Shown: positions 46,433-57,710 of the stretch, one piece after another
How positions within the stretch are numbered: the stretch's first letter is position 1
How the letters are laid out: each line of letters opens with the position of its first letter
From: Echria macrotheca
Lineage: Eukaryota; Ascomycota; Sordariomycetes; Sordariales; Schizotheciaceae
Length of the DNA stretch: 64,000 nt
Assembly (NCBI GenBank): GCA_030411725.1
Contig: MU839831.1
Coordinates: 124,001 to 188,000 of the forward strand
Direction: 5' to 3'
Made by a program: the position numbers and the translations under genes
Notes under the pieces: model-generated
The model's input: only the letters and a program-made list of their open reading frames with translations
Database searches by the model: none
Told to the model about the DNA's origin: nothing

Positions 46433-47691
46433 TCAAAACTATCGCAATGTCAGCCAAAGTTCGGATGTAACCGGAAACCACATACCAATCTTATCTTCTT
46501 CTCCGGCCGTGCCGTTCTTGGGCCGAGGTTATATCGTCTTGGGGCGGCCTGCAGCGCCTGATACGCGGCCCTGACGTGGCTGGGCTCGACCATCGGAACG
46601 GTAGCAGCGGTGGAATCGGAGAACATGGACGGGCGAGTCGCTGATCCATTCGTGGCACCGGTGTCTCTGACGGACTTTGAAGTCCTCATCTCGTTTTGTT
46701 TGATAGCCAGAGCCTTCTCGGTGATTTTGATGACCCATTCGCAAGCTAGCATATTGAGAACCGCAAGTACTTCCTCTGAAGACTTGCTAGTGCTATCGGC
46801 CAGCTTGCCAAGCCGGCACCACTGGCGGAACTCCTTCTTGTGCTTGGTGAAGGACGAGTTGCGAGCCTCGGTCCACCGCGAATATTCCTCTTGCGTCATT
46901 TTTTTTGTCCGCTCGTCCTCCTTTTTCAATCGGGCGATGCGGGCCGTGCTTGTGGTAGGTTTGGCCATCACCGGCGTGTCTTCTGTTTCAGGCGGGGAAA
47001 GAGTCGAGCTATAGGCACTTCTTTGCGTGCTGTTGCGGTTTGATTTCCTGGTAAGCAGCAAGTTTTTCACCGCGCCGGGATCGTCGTCTAGGTCGATATC
47101 TGGGAACAGCTGCGCGGCATAGGGGAACATGTTGACGGTAGACCAGGGCAGATGCTCGGTGGGAACGTCCACCGCAGCATCAAGTGCATCGGCCTTGCGC
47201 TTTTTGGTTCCGTCTGTGGACAACCCGCTCGCTCCATCGCTGTCATCATCGTTATCGTTGGCGGCGAGCTCGGCCGCATCTACCTCGCCCCCGGCCTCTT
47301 TGTCGCTCCTTTCTGCTGTTTTGCGAAGGTTGCGCAACCTTATGAATTCGCGTATCCGGGTAAGGCGGTCTTCGTTGCGTCCGAACTGGAGGATAATATC
47401 TTTTGTGTTGAATTTTTTTTCCTTCCGACCCTGGGCGAGAGTATCTGCCGTCTCCAGCACCTGGTGGATCATTCCGCGCACAAGACATTCCATCAGCGTG
47501 GTAGTCTGCACGGATGGTTCTCCCGATACGCCGGCGATGAACATCTTCTGAGGCGTCTGTTAGAAGCGCTACCAAAATAAGTGCTTTAGGACGCATGGAG
47601 TTTGAAGATTAATGCACTTTGATGGAGCGGGAGACGGTTGTGAGCGTACATTAAGAATGACATCGCGAAAGCTGTGCTCAGAAGCACTCAT
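46433..47691 (-). CDS. spt3: SAGA subunit Spt3
   Basis: Three exons, 47650-47691, 46486-47556 and 46433-46438, giving 372 residues. The introns are 93 nt and 47 nt, the latter with a CTGAC branch. The very short last exon adds only Phe and stop, giving the end KKIRLF. Spt3 is the TFIID-18-type histone-fold subunit of SAGA that helps deliver TBP to promoters in the nucleus. It shows two histone-fold regions: MFIAGVSGEPSVQTTTLMEC with DIILQFGRNEDRLTRIREFI, and a second around EEVLAVLNMLACEWVIKITE. Between them are the acidic linker, HLPWSTVNMFP, and KKEDERTKKMTQEEYSRWTE, the characteristic conserved block of Spt3. The first exon (SASEHSFRDVILN) is short, so the extreme N-terminus is the least certain part. 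Confidence 0.9.
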
Positions 47692-49083
47692 ATCGTCGTG
47701 AGACGAAGCGTAGCAAATTATATAGAGATAATATTGAGTCCTGACTCGGCTCTGGGAGTAATGCAGGTGATATCGCCGCTGGAATACAAGGTCTGACTGT
47801 GTAGCTAGTATGGGAATGGCAGCACAGCTCCTTCGCGGGGTAGGCGACGAAAAAAAGGTACCGATAGAGATCGATATGGATTGGAGGAAGGGGGACGTGA
47901 ATATGATGTGCCGATGTGAACAATGAGGAAGAGTGATAGTGATGGAAGTACACGAGAAAGATCTTGAGTCGGTGCAGAGGAACTTTGTGTGAAAAGCGAC
48001 ATCAGGTCGGAGAAGGAGAAGAACCAGAACCAGAGAAAGAATACTTATGCCCTCCGAAGCACGAGCCGTTCGAACTCAAAACCAGAGAGCCCCACTATTG
48101 CCTTCCCCGTGCTTCCCTAGCATCTCGTCCGGTACTCCTTAGCTTCGAAGCTATCTCGTGCAAACATGTGGTTGTGTAAGCCGGCCGACTTTCGTTGTAG
48201 CCAATCACGACGCGTGCTTGCTGGGTTAGGGTCGTCCTCGCCCTGTTGGGCACGGGCCATGTCCGGCTGGCTTGGCAGACCGAGCAAACAGAACCAGGTC
48301 GGGCGGTCGCCCACTCCACTTTTCCCCTTTTTTCATCGCTTTCTTGTACAGTGCTTTTACAGTATATATCACGCTATATACACTGTGGTATGTTGATGGG
48401 ATTGAATTCAGGGGCTATTGTCGCGGGTTGTTGAACAAAAGCGGCGAATTCTTTTTCCCCTTTAATGTCAACTACATGGGTTTCTCTTTGGAAGAAGGTG
48501 CAGTGCTTGGGATATCGATTGAGATTGTAGGGCGTGAAGCGTGCGCGCAACTGGGAACAAGGGCAATGTGCACATTGTTTCATTTTCCGCTGTGAGCAGC
48601 TCGGCCATAAAGCAGAGACATGTTGGAAGCCAATTTATCTGGGCGCGGTATATAGGCTTGAAATTAGTCAAGTGAAAAATGGGGACTAGGCCCAGGTGTG
48701 GACTAGGCACCTACCTAGTTCTGACTATTTATGCACATGCATTCCACTGTTTGCGCTGATAAGACGGCAATCTACGCCTCTGACGCGACAATCGCATCAT
48801 GAGCCGGCAGTATCCGAATTAGATAGGCTACAATATTTAGGAAAGCATTTAGAACTTTCCGTCTGGTGTGTGTTTGGGGGGTTTCGGCCGCAGGAAACAG
48901 TCACGGGGATGACTGAACAATCTGTCCCATTGTACGCTAGGGGCAAGAAGCCGACATTGTGAGCAACTTCCGAGAAAAAAGGAGTGACGTGAAGCATTCA
49001 CCACAACCTGAATGTCTCGCCCCCGGACTGAGAACTGTTGCATTTGTTAAGAAACCCTAACGCCCCCCTCCGAATACCCAAGT

Positions 49084-49689
49084 GTGGGTACTTCCACATG
49101 CCATCGGCATTCCGATATCCTCACCCTCGGTCAAGTACATATCGGACGAGTCAGCATGCAAACAAAGCAGCGCAACAACAAACACGGCCCGGGGCTCCAA
49201 CATGTTGGCCCATTTCCTGAGGGTCGTGTTTGTCCGAACTCCGGGAAACATATGATCATTTCTTTCCTTAACGTCGTCGAGCAGGCTCAGTGGCAGCTAG
49301 TGTCCGAAATGCTTCCATCTTCGTCGCTCCATCAGACCCCACTTGAGCAACAAATCCATCAAACGATGGACATGCCAAACCACCAACTAGCCCGGCCGAG
49401 ATGCCTGGACGATACGCGAGAATCCCGCTTTCCTCACAATGGCAGTTCCCGGGCGAGTCTAGCGGAGTGCTGGAATTCCAACCTCTGCGACACCTGCTAT
49501 CAGCTGCTATCAGGCATCACCGACGAACGCGGCCACGACGAAAGCGCAACTGCATGGCCCTACAGTGGCCTCAAGGACACGACAGATGACTCGTGGAACG
49601 AACTACAGCAGGACATTCCTGTTGCAGACCTGTGCCGGACCTACTACCGTTTCCTAACTTTCCGTCTTGACTGTCCAATGGTCCATTGA
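49084..49689 (+). CDS. Orphan frame, possible decayed HET-type N-terminus
   Basis: 201 codons without intron. Most has no recognisable feature. The segment about 134-148 (LAECWNSNLCDTCYQ), with a C-x2-C pair, slightly resembles the Cys-rich lead of HET proteins, and the C-terminus is acidic. No HET blocks follow and the frame ends at 49689. I give it low weight; it may be chance. Confidence 0.2.
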   Translation: MGTSTCHRHSDILTLGQVHIGRVSMQTKQRNNKHGPGLQHVGPFPEGRVCPNSGKHMIISFLNVVEQAQWQLVSEMLPSSSLHQTPLEQQIHQTMDMPNHQLARPRCLDDTRESRFPHNGSSRASLAECWNSNLCDTCYQLLSGITDERGHDESATAWPYSGLKDTTDDSWNELQQDIPVADLCRTYYRFLTFRLDCPMVH

Positions 49690-49746
49690 GCCCGGCTCAC
49701 TGGCACAGTATTATTGTTTGGTCCTGGCGCCATGCCCAAACAACAA

Positions 49747-49774
49747 GTGCTCTGTGTGAGATCCCACAGAGCAC
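49747..49774. repeat. Perfect 10-bp hairpin with outer arms
   Basis: GTGCTCTGTG (49747-49756) and CACAGAGCAC (49765-49774) form a 10-pair stem with an 8-base loop. Outside it, AACAAG and CTTGTT extend the pairing across a small bulge. Confidence 0.75.
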
Positions 49775-49942
49775 ACAGGGCTTGTTCCTGCATGCCCTGT
49801 CCAGTTTCGATGAACCCCACAGAGCTTTTTCCTATTGGTCCATCCTTCCTGTCCGTGTAAACCCGCACTTTGCTCATTTCTACAAGCACGAAACTCCGAG
49901 GTCGACGGCCTACCTTAACGGGGACCGACGGCTATCGCGGTT

Positions 49943-49960
49943 AAAAAAAAAAAAAAAAAA
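49943..49960. repeat. A18 run
   Basis: Eighteen consecutive A. A T23 run at 51102-51124 lies on the other side of the small gene at 50588, in the opposite sense. Confidence 0.9.
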
Positions 49961-50587
49961 CCATCGCATATGGCGGGAAGGGAAGATACCTCTAGCTCTG
50001 TCGTTGAGTCTTCCTTTCTTCCTCTTCTTTGCCAACTCGTATTAGTGTCGCTTACGTGTGGCTAGCTGAGTCCGCATTAGGAGGTAGTCTTGCTCGCCTG
50101 TGGCTGGCTGAGTCCCGCATTCTCCTCAGGAGTTGCACAAACTCTCGGCCCGGGGGAATCAGGTCCGGACCGTGCAGCTGTTACTGCACGAATAACCTCA
50201 AAAGTCCTCTCCTGGTCCGAAGCCAGCTGAAGAATGTGGCTGGCTAAAAGCAGGCTGTCAACGATGCAGTTGGTCACCGGTTTACCCCAAAGCGGGGAGT
50301 GTCACCGGAGACTGCTCATGTAGGTAGTTGGTCGAGTGTGCATACACCTTCGCTTGAGCCAGCAAGTGGTCAACCGGCCTCAGTCCGCAACGGATTGCAG
50401 ACACCGGCATTTAGGACTCGTTCCTATCGTTCTAGACCCATCCTCACTCGTATATTTAGTCGCGAGGACCACCTACCTCTGTCTGCCTTCCTTGCTCCTC
50501 ATCGCTCCATTCATACCAGCCCTCTGTGTGACCATTCCCTATTGCTACCACACTTCTTATCCAAAATACTAGTTTCCTGCCCAAAAT

Positions 50588-50983
50588 ATGGCCACTCAAG
50601 CCAAGCAACCTTCAACTGACGACAAGTCGATCAACTGGGAGAAGGCCACCAGCAAGAAGGGCGTGCCCTACCAGACCGCTCATGGTGTCGGCAAGCCCCG
50701 CGACAGTTCGGGGTGCGTGGATGTGGACTGGGAGCCGGGCACGTCGGGCAACCCTTCGCAGGACATCCAAGACCAGACAGGCATCACGTGGTATTCGCTA
50801 AAGAAAATCAGTTCCCTGCTCTACACCTGGGAGTTGCAAATTACCACGCGTGCCAGCGACATCACATACACCTTTACAGACAGATCCCCGGACGAGTACA
50901 GCCTCTATTGCCTGGTGTCTGGGAACCACTCCGTGGATTATAATTCCTCCGATGCGGCTATTGTCAAGATTTGTTGGGCCTAG
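50588..50983 (+). CDS. Small protein of unknown function, beta-rich
   Basis: Intronless, 131 residues, starting MATQAKQPSTDDKS. It has no signal peptide or membrane segment. The central GNPSQDIQDQTGITWYSLKK and the strand series ELQITTRASDITYTFTDRSP, then YSLYCLVSGNHSVDYNSSDA and IVKICWA suggest alternating beta strands, as in small ascomycete beta-sandwich proteins. I do not recognise a family. The ATG context AAAATATGG is reasonable. It lies between an A run and a T run and next to no functionally linked gene. Confidence 0.7.
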   Translation: MATQAKQPSTDDKSINWEKATSKKGVPYQTAHGVGKPRDSSGCVDVDWEPGTSGNPSQDIQDQTGITWYSLKKISSLLYTWELQITTRASDITYTFTDRSPDEYSLYCLVSGNHSVDYNSSDAAIVKICWA

Positions 50984-51911
50984 CCTTGTCTGTGACGGTG
51001 AGCAATCTGGTTCCTTTTGCTGCAAGAACGTTGACCAATACGTGGCAGACGATAGGTGGCTTACACACCTGACTGATATTGCTACCGACGCTTTCACTCA
51101 GTTTTTTTTTTTTTTTTTTTTTTTGTCGTGGCTTCCTACCCTGACCTACCTTCATTATGCCAAAGTACGAAGTGGCGCGTTGCGGCGGATGAGATTGAGG
51201 CTCCCCGGGCTGAAGACTATAAGGGGGGCTGAGAGTCATAGCATTCATTACTCATTTTGTACGCGTCAGTCACTTCTAACAATAAGATAACTAGTTTCCC
51301 TTATTTCTGCGTGGAGTGGAATAAGTCTCTTGATGCCACCGAGCTTCTCCAGAAACCCCAAGACTGCCCAGCTTGCACCTCATGAGCGTAGGACTTGTGA
51401 CAATGGGTTCATCAGTCTTCCTAAGCCTATTGTCGTATGTGGTAGTTTTGCGTGCACATGTAATCGATAAGTCGGTCGGCTCCCGCGTCGAGGTTGCCGC
51501 TGGTAGGTGGCTAGACATTTCCAAGTTATTACCCCCTTTTCCGTGTTTACATCTGCCCATCATTGGGACCACGCCCAGGAGCCTCACCCACTCTGGCCTG
51601 GCCTGCTCTCGTCAAAACTTCACACGGTACTCCCTAGCAAATTCAGTCACGCAAGATAAATCATAGACATTGTGATGACTCATGAGCATGGCAAAAAACC
51701 AATTTAAACAAAGAAGAAAAAAAAATATATATAGCTCAGAAAAAGTCGGCCGACATATAAAAAAAGAAAACGAGCAAATCAAGAAGAGATATGCTCCTCG
51801 GCATATACATATATATATACCCATGTGATCATCATCTCCATCACAAGATATGTGTTAAACCATCATCATGAACCACCATCACCGTGTCATCAAAAACCAT
51901 CTCCCCCGAGC
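50984..51911. other. Convergent intergenic region with a T23 run
   Basis: 928 bases between the small unknown gene (+) and the S8 protease (-). A T23 run lies at 51102-51124. A/T-rich sequence around 51715-51830 is probably the protease 3' UTR. No gene supported. Confidence 0.6.
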
Positions 51912-53211
51912 TTAAGCCGACGGGTTGCCGTTGAAAGCCAGCTTGTTGACAGTACCGCTGGGCAGACCAGTAATCTTGCCCGACTGGGCGAGGGCGGCGA
52001 TGCGCGAGCACAGGGCGGCCGGGGTGCGGGGACCCTCGAGGGCGAGGAGGTAGGCGCCGAGGCCGGCGATGTGGGGGGCGGCCATGGACGTGCCAGAGAT
52101 GGTGTTCTATTATTCTCGTCAGTATATATCCTCTAAAAATGAGATCGACGGGCAGGAGGAGGGAGGCATACAGTAGCAGAGGTCGAGCCGATCCAGGTGG
52201 ACTTGATGCTGGTGCCCGGGGCGAACACGTCGACGATGGCGCCATAGTTGGAAAAGCTCGACTTGGCGTCGGTGTTGGTCGTGGCGCCGACGGTGCACAC
52301 GCTCGGCTCCGAGGCGGGCGAGGAGTTCTGCGCGTTGGCGTTGTCGTTGCCGGCGGCCACCGACAAGAAAACGCCGGCGTCGACGAGGGCCTTGGCGGCG
52401 CTGTTCATCGACGACGACGAGCTGCCGCCGAGCGACATGTTGGCCACGGTGCCGTTGACGCAGTTGCGCGTCTTGTAGTCGGAGGCGACGAAGTTGATGC
52501 CGGCGATGACACCCGAGCTGTTTTGTTATCAGTCAGCGGGCCCGAAAATAGGGGGGAAGATACATACGTGCTGCCGGATCCGCTGGCAGACAAAACCTTG
52601 ACGGCGTACAGCTTGGTCTTCTTGGCAACACCGTAGGTGGTACCGCCGATGGTGCCGGCGACGTGGGTGCCGTGGCCGTTGCCGTCGCTGTTGGAGCTGT
52701 CGACGTAGTTGGCCAGCCAGGTGGCGCGGCCGCCAAAGTCGGAGTGGGCCGTGTAGATGCCCGTGTCGATGACGTACGAGCAGGTGCCGGCGCCGTCGGA
52801 GCTGTCACGCGTGTACGTGGTGCTGCCGGCGGCCTTGTTGGACAGACGCGCAATGCCCCAGGGGGCGCCCGTCTGCGACACGTAGGCGTTGATGGTGTAG
52901 ACCGACTCCTTCTCGATGTACTCGACATCGGGCAGGGCCTGCAGCGCCTCGAGGTCAGCGTCCTCGACCGTGGCCGCGAAGCCCTTGAAGCCCGTGTTCT
53001 TGTACACGTGCTGCGGCTTGCCCTTGCGCAGCTTGCCGATGGCCTTGTCGAGCGTGGCCTCGGTGGCCCCGTCCTTGAGCTTGACAATGTACTTGCCCGG
53101 GATGATCTCGGCCCCGCGAGGGTGCAGGATCGGCGCCCGGCGGTCGATGGGGCCCGAGGGCGCGGCAAGGGCCAGCGGCAGCAGGGCCAGGACGGCGGCA
53201 GAGTACATCAT
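51912..53211 (-). CDS. Secreted subtilisin-like serine protease (S8, proteinase K type)
   Basis: Three exons, 52568-53211, 52172-52517 and 51912-52106, giving 394 residues. The introns are 50 and 65 nt, with CTGAC branches. MMYSAAVLALLPLALAA is a signal peptide; the second Met at 53208 is an equally possible start. Residues 38-105 form the inhibitor propeptide (KYIVKLKDGATEATLDKAIG). The mature domain starts near 107 with a SQTGAPWGIARLS-type lead. The triad is visible: Asp149 in SYVIDTGIY, His180 in NGHGTHVAGTI and Ser337 in SGTSMAAPHIAG. The oxyanion-region motif SVAAGNDNANA is present, and Cys residues occur in CSYVIDT, NCVNGT and VCTVGAT. The mature part is about 280 residues, standard for fungal extracellular alkaline proteases. 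It should be secreted and self-activated by removal of the propeptide. Confidence 0.95.
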
Positions 53212-55502
53212 ATTGGCGGTGGTATAGAAAAACCCGGGAGGCAGGCAAGACAAGGCTGGGAGAGAAGGTTGATGGACGGTGATGGTGTGGTGATTGGTTC
53301 TGAGATGCATCGACAAGACGGCCAGATATTTATCTTAATTTACAACGGACCATGGCCGCCCGCCCAGTGTCGACCTTCCCGAACGGAACATGAGGCGTTG
53401 ACGGCGAGTCGATATGCTGATAGCTGGCGGTGATGTCGACATCCCCCCTGACAGCTGAGACGGACGGCCTTCACCTTCTCGGTTTGGACTCTGGGCCGCA
53501 TCTGGCATGCAGGTGCGGCTGCTCCCGCAGCGTCTAACGGGGGATATGGGGGTGATAGCGTGGATTCTAGTCATACCTGACTTTTTCAGTCCTAGCAGCG
53601 TTGTCAGCCAAGGCTTCTAGAAGGGGACCTAACGGAATGAGTTTAATGAGGTGGCTCCCAAGGGCAGTCTTGAGTAACAATCTTGGAACGTAGCGTGGTA
53701 ACAACCTTGGTAAGTAACGTGGAAAGCGTGGGTAAGTTGGCAGATAACCGCGGGGTCGATGAGGGCGGGGATAGGGGACAATGTGAGAGCATGAAGCGTT
53801 TACACAGTAGAACGAGCAGAGAAAGATGAAAGGGAAAATTACACGGAAACAATAGGGCCAGAGGAACCAAAGGATCAAACTTTGCTTACCTTCTCACACC
53901 AACACGAGGTGTCATTCAGCTCAGATCTGCCGGAAGCACAGAGATTGGTCGACCGCGAACACCAGAATCGGGCACGCGGGATTGCGATATCGAAATGGCA
54001 CCCTCGCGGCATGCTGATGGCGCGATCGGCTCCTCGGCTTGGCTCTCAGTCGGGGGTGGATTAAAGGTGGGGAGACATGGGCGGCTGCCGGAGATGGAGA
54101 GGGGGTTTGAAGGGGGCTCCATCGATGTCTACCTACGTTACCTACCGGCCGGCGAGTAATGGGAAATGGGAATTCAGACATGACAAAGCCGGGAAGGTGG
54201 TATCCCTCGGCACCCAAAAGCCCATGCCTAACCCACGACCCGGAACTGCGTCTCTTGGTTTCTCGGTTATTCTCCGTGGTATTATTTCTGCCGTGTGATA
54301 TGCCGCTGTCTGCGTCTTATTCGTCTGGGTCAAGCGGTGTTGGCAATTCTAAATGGCCAGAGAACAAAATTTGGTCTTGGAGAGGTAAGTGGAAATGAAC
54401 CTATCCCATAACCCGATGCAGCGAAATCTGAGATTCGATTCGATGCAATCGATTGTTCCTGCATCCACTCACTGCATGCCTGCCGTTGGAAAGAACAACC
54501 CCCCGGCCGGCAGTCACACGGTTCCAGACGATAACAAAAGGATAAGCACGTCTCCCTAGGACCCGCAGCGCCAAGATGTGGAACTTTGTTAGGACCACTC
54601 TCGATTTGCCGGCGTTATCTCTCTCGCCTTCCTGTTTCGGAAGCGGACCACACCCCCCCTCGCGGCCAACGCGAGCCCCGGCGCGTCTGGGCGGCCGTCT
54701 TGGCGCGCTGCCGACCGGGTCACGGTCCTGACAGCCTGGGGAGAACTGCCGTATATGGGTGGCCCGTCCGGTTCACGTGGTCTCTCGACAGCCATGGACG
54801 TCTGTCGAGCTGGTTGAGATATTGTCTCTTGGCGGTGAGTCTATTGATGTCCTGACACCCTACACCGCATACCTGAGTCCCTTCAATCTCTGTCGCTCAC
54901 ACCTTCTCTTCTGTATACGAATCTGTATTGATAAGAGGTTGTATCTTCGATTGCGGGATGGAGATCGATCGTCAAGTTGATTACGGTATTGAATTTGTTC
55001 CTCTTGTCAGGAGGCGATGCTCCGACACATCCCCCTGTGACAAGCTGATAGCATATTTGCGTTGAGATCATTAACGACTCTGATCCAGCCTGGAGTTGAA
55101 CTGTCTCGGAGCGCGTCTAGAACCGGCACTTCCTCGGCAGATACACGACCCAAGACAGTTCGGGGCGTACAGACATGCATTTTACGTTGTGAGACTTGCT
55201 CTTGTGCCACTTCAAAGTGATATCCTCCATAAGTCCAACGGACGTATGGCCTCAACTCGGGTTGCACGTTGAAGCCACGGGAGTTAATTCGCCACGCGTT
55301 ACATAAAAATAGCCTATACACCACGGATCTTCAACAATCCGGTAAAGACAGCCCTATGTTTTAGACAAAAGTTCCCTTGCCCAACTCCGTGGTCAGGGTG
55401 TAAGTAGGTAGCTTCTTCACAAGCTGACCGAGGTTCTCTCGAGCGATACGTTACGTTATCCAATATTCGATCCGAGCGCACTGCATCACGGACCGATACA
55501 GC
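53212..55502. other. Intergenic region, no gene supported
   Basis: About 2.3 kb. The first 150 bases are the protease promoter; a TATA-like AATAAATATC (minus strand) is near 53321-53335. A 105-codon minus-strand frame at 55007-55324 was looked at but not adopted. Confidence 0.5.
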
Positions 55503-56403
55503 TTACTGTCCTCTCCTCACCACAAACTTCACCTTAATCCACCCCTCCTCACTTTCGTCAACATCCAACGTCGTCTCCCACGCCGTCCCCGTAGCCTCGC
55601 CCACCTCCTCCCACATGCCCCGCCATCCCCGCTCATCAAGAATATACCTCTCCCACCCCTGAATCTTCCTCCCCATATTCCTCCCAAAGATCAAAACATC
55701 CGGATTCCCTGCCCTCAAGAAACCAACCATCCTCTTCGCAGCTCTCACCTGCCCCTCCCGCTCAAACAGGTGAAAGAAATTCGAAGCGTAGATAACATCA
55801 ATCGTCCCCTCCAGCGGCGCAAACACCCCATCCCCACTCTCCCCCATCATCGTCATATCCCCCGCCACAAAAGTCGTCCAACTCCTCCTAGCCGAGTCAC
55901 CATCACCATCACCAAAAAGCTCATACCCAAGCTCCAGAAACCCACCCTGCAGATCCGTCCCGTACAGTCTCTGGCTCGCCACGCCCCGGTCGGCGAGGTA
56001 GCGAATCGTGCCGCCCATGCAGCAGCCCACGTCGAGAAACGTCTCGGTCGAACCCGGCGCGACGAGGCGGGCGACGACGCGTTGGAACTGGGCGTCTTGG
56101 TCTTCGTGGTCGAGGTTTAGGAAGTTGAATGTGCCGATGCAGCCGTAGGGGAATATGGTCCAGGCTTTATCGCGCTGTTTTAGTTATCAGTAGGTATTGG
56201 TATCGGGACGGAGAGTGAGACGGTGCAATGTGGCTTACGATCTGGATGATGTGCTCGTCGACCTTGTCCGGGGAGATGCCGCTGTAGCGCTCGAGGAGCC
56301 TTTTGCCTGTGTTGATTTCTGGCGGTATGGCAGCCAAGTAGGTCCCGGCGTTCGCCTTTGCTGCCGCTGCAATCTCTGCGGGCGTTTTGGCTGTGGTTGC
56401 CAT
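55503..56403 (-). CDS. SAM-dependent methyltransferase, meroterpenoid-type
   Basis: Two exons, 56239-56403 and 55503-56174, joined in phase 0 by a 64-nt intron, giving 278 residues. The spliced joint gives IIQI|RDKAWTIFPYGCIG, the FPYGCIGTFNFL lead seen in fungal methyltransferases of the AusD/TrtF-like group. Motif I is FLDVGCCMGGTIRYL (101-115), followed by RLYGTDLQGGFLELGYELF, FVAGDMT and a DVIYASNFFHLFEREGQ stretch. These enzymes use S-adenosylmethionine; relatives methylate carboxyl groups in meroterpenoid pathways, but no polyketide synthase or terpene cyclase is nearby, so I do not assign a pathway. The protein has no signal peptide. The C-terminal basic end is VKFVVRRGQ. Confidence 0.85.
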
Positions 56404-56887
56404 GTTGTCTTTAGGTTTTTTCTTGTCTCAGATCATTCGTTTGGCCCTGAGCGCAAGTACCCAATGGACAAAGAAATTTTACCCAGGATCTACCTCCTGT
56501 CCTGTCTACAAGGCACGGGAGTTAACTACCTAGGGTATTTATCACTTATTCCCGGACTTTTCGGGGAGCTATTTTTAGCTCATTGGTGTAAGTTTCTCCC
56601 TACGCCGCATCACTACATACCGGTCTCCGCACTTCGGGGGAAGACCACACTGCTCCATCAACCGTCGGTCACTGTCACTGCAGTATCAACCTGCTATAGT
56701 ACATAATCCTCCGTGTCCACAGCTTTCAGCCGGCAGCAGAACAGGATTCTGATCTTTTTGGAACGAAAAAGACGTAGAGGCCTTGTAATTCTGCGCGACG
56801 ATACCGCTCTAGGTCTCCGCCCACAATTTCAGTGCCACCCTATTCGATGCGTGCTGCAGGCCCTCTGTGCTAAAAGTCCCGTCCCCA

Positions 56888-56948
56888 TTATCAGATCGGT
56901 AGCACCCCTGTTATCAGATCGGGGCACCTTTTATCAGATCCGCAGCAC
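56888..56948. promoter_or_regulatory. Three direct repeats with GATA-factor cores
   Basis: The unit TTATCAGATC, followed by C/G-rich sequence ending GCAC, starts at 56888, 56911 and 56931. On the minus strand each carries CTGATAA, a fit to the HGATAR core bound by fungal GATA factors such as AreA/Nit2. The repeats lie about 485-545 bases upstream of the methyltransferase start at 56403. The binding interpretation is inference. Confidence 0.5.
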
Positions 56949-57071
56949 TGCAATTTTAAGTCTAAAGGAAGGGACAAGCTCTCTTCAACCACCGCGAATC
57001 AATTGCATGCCCAGGACGCCCACGGCATCCCATTCCGGTATGCAGTGACCCGACCCGAACTCGATCTGCGC

Positions 57072-57080
57072 AAAAAGAAA
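57072..57080 (-). terminator. T-run terminator of tRNA-Pro
   Basis: On the minus strand the sequence after the tRNA reads TTTCTTTTT, about 28 bases behind the 3' end. It is the only T-run near the end of the tRNA gene. Confidence 0.55.
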
Positions 57081-57108
57081 CATCACGGAGGAATACCGAG
57101 ATTTCGAT

Positions 57109-57198
57109 GGGTCTGGCCGGGGATTGAACCCGGGACCTCTCGCATATATGCTGTAGGGTATACCCTAAGCGAGAATCATACCACTAGACCACCAGACC
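57109..57198 (-). tRNA. tRNA-Pro(AGG) with 18-nt intron
   Basis: 90 nt on the minus strand. The acceptor is GGTCTGG with CCAGACC plus discriminator C; the D stem is GTC with GAT; the anticodon stem is CTCGC/GCGAG; the T stem is CCGGG/CCCGG around TTCAATC. Between the anticodon stem arms are 25 bases: the 7-base loop TTAGGGT, interrupted after position 37 by an 18-base intron that contains ACCCTA, complementary to the anticodon-loop segment TAGGGT. This is the usual eukaryotic tRNA intron position and pairing. Confidence 0.95.
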
Positions 57199-57710
57199 GC
57201 TGCAGTGCATCTGTCGATTGACTGCTGTGAGGATGTGTTCGAGTCATCGGTAGATAACCTCCCGTCGTTGGCATCGCTGGGATGGCAGGCTCTCGAGCTT
57301 TACTCCCTCTGAGTCATTCGGTGACATGTTTGCACGACTTCATACGGCCTCGCCCCAAACGGTGGTCAACGTCATGTTAGTCAGCTATGGCTCACCCCTT
57401 TTTGGCAAAATCAGCAATGCGGCGCGTCAGAATCTCCTCCTCGCTGGAAAAGGAAAACCGCAAGGCCCAGCTGGAAGGGGAAGACCGGGCATTTCAAATC
57501 GACGAGGGCAACTGAGCCGGGGGTTTGGGTTTGACAAGTCAATGAAAGGTTGAGATTCTCACACTCGGGTTCTCTGGCCGCCGGGCCAAGATCAGAAAGA
57601 AACGACATGACCCGCGACAAACTTTCCCTCCCGATATCGTTCATTAGACATTAGGTACTAGCAAAGTCGGCCTTCCCTCACACCCCCTCCACCCAATCCA
57701 TCATCCTCAC
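57199..57710. other. Intergenic region, no gene supported
   Basis: 512 bases between tRNA-Pro and the 3' end of the unknown 231-residue gene. Nothing recognised. Confidence 0.6.

Larger units (their letters stand above)
47692..50587. other. Intergenic region with orphan frame, hairpin and poly-A run
   Basis: Nearly 2.9 kb without a convincing gene; entries below cover the only structured parts. The first 100 bases are the promoter side of spt3. Near 50055-50115 an imperfect direct repeat of about 22 bases (TGTGGCTRGCTGAGTCC) occurs twice. Confidence 0.5.
56404..57108. other. Intergenic region upstream of the methyltransferase
   Basis: About 700 bases between the methyltransferase start and tRNA-Pro. 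It contains three GATA-type repeats (next entry) and no gene. Confidence 0.6.

Noticed and set aside
52663..53433. 256-codon plus-strand frame across the S8 protease
   Set aside because: Antisense shadow of the GC-rich protease coding region, rich in Val, Gly and Arg without motifs.
55007..55324. 105-codon minus-strand frame
   Set aside because: Part of it reads protein-like (RWTYGGYHFEVAQEQV), but there is no start context, family match or neighbour link; too short to support.
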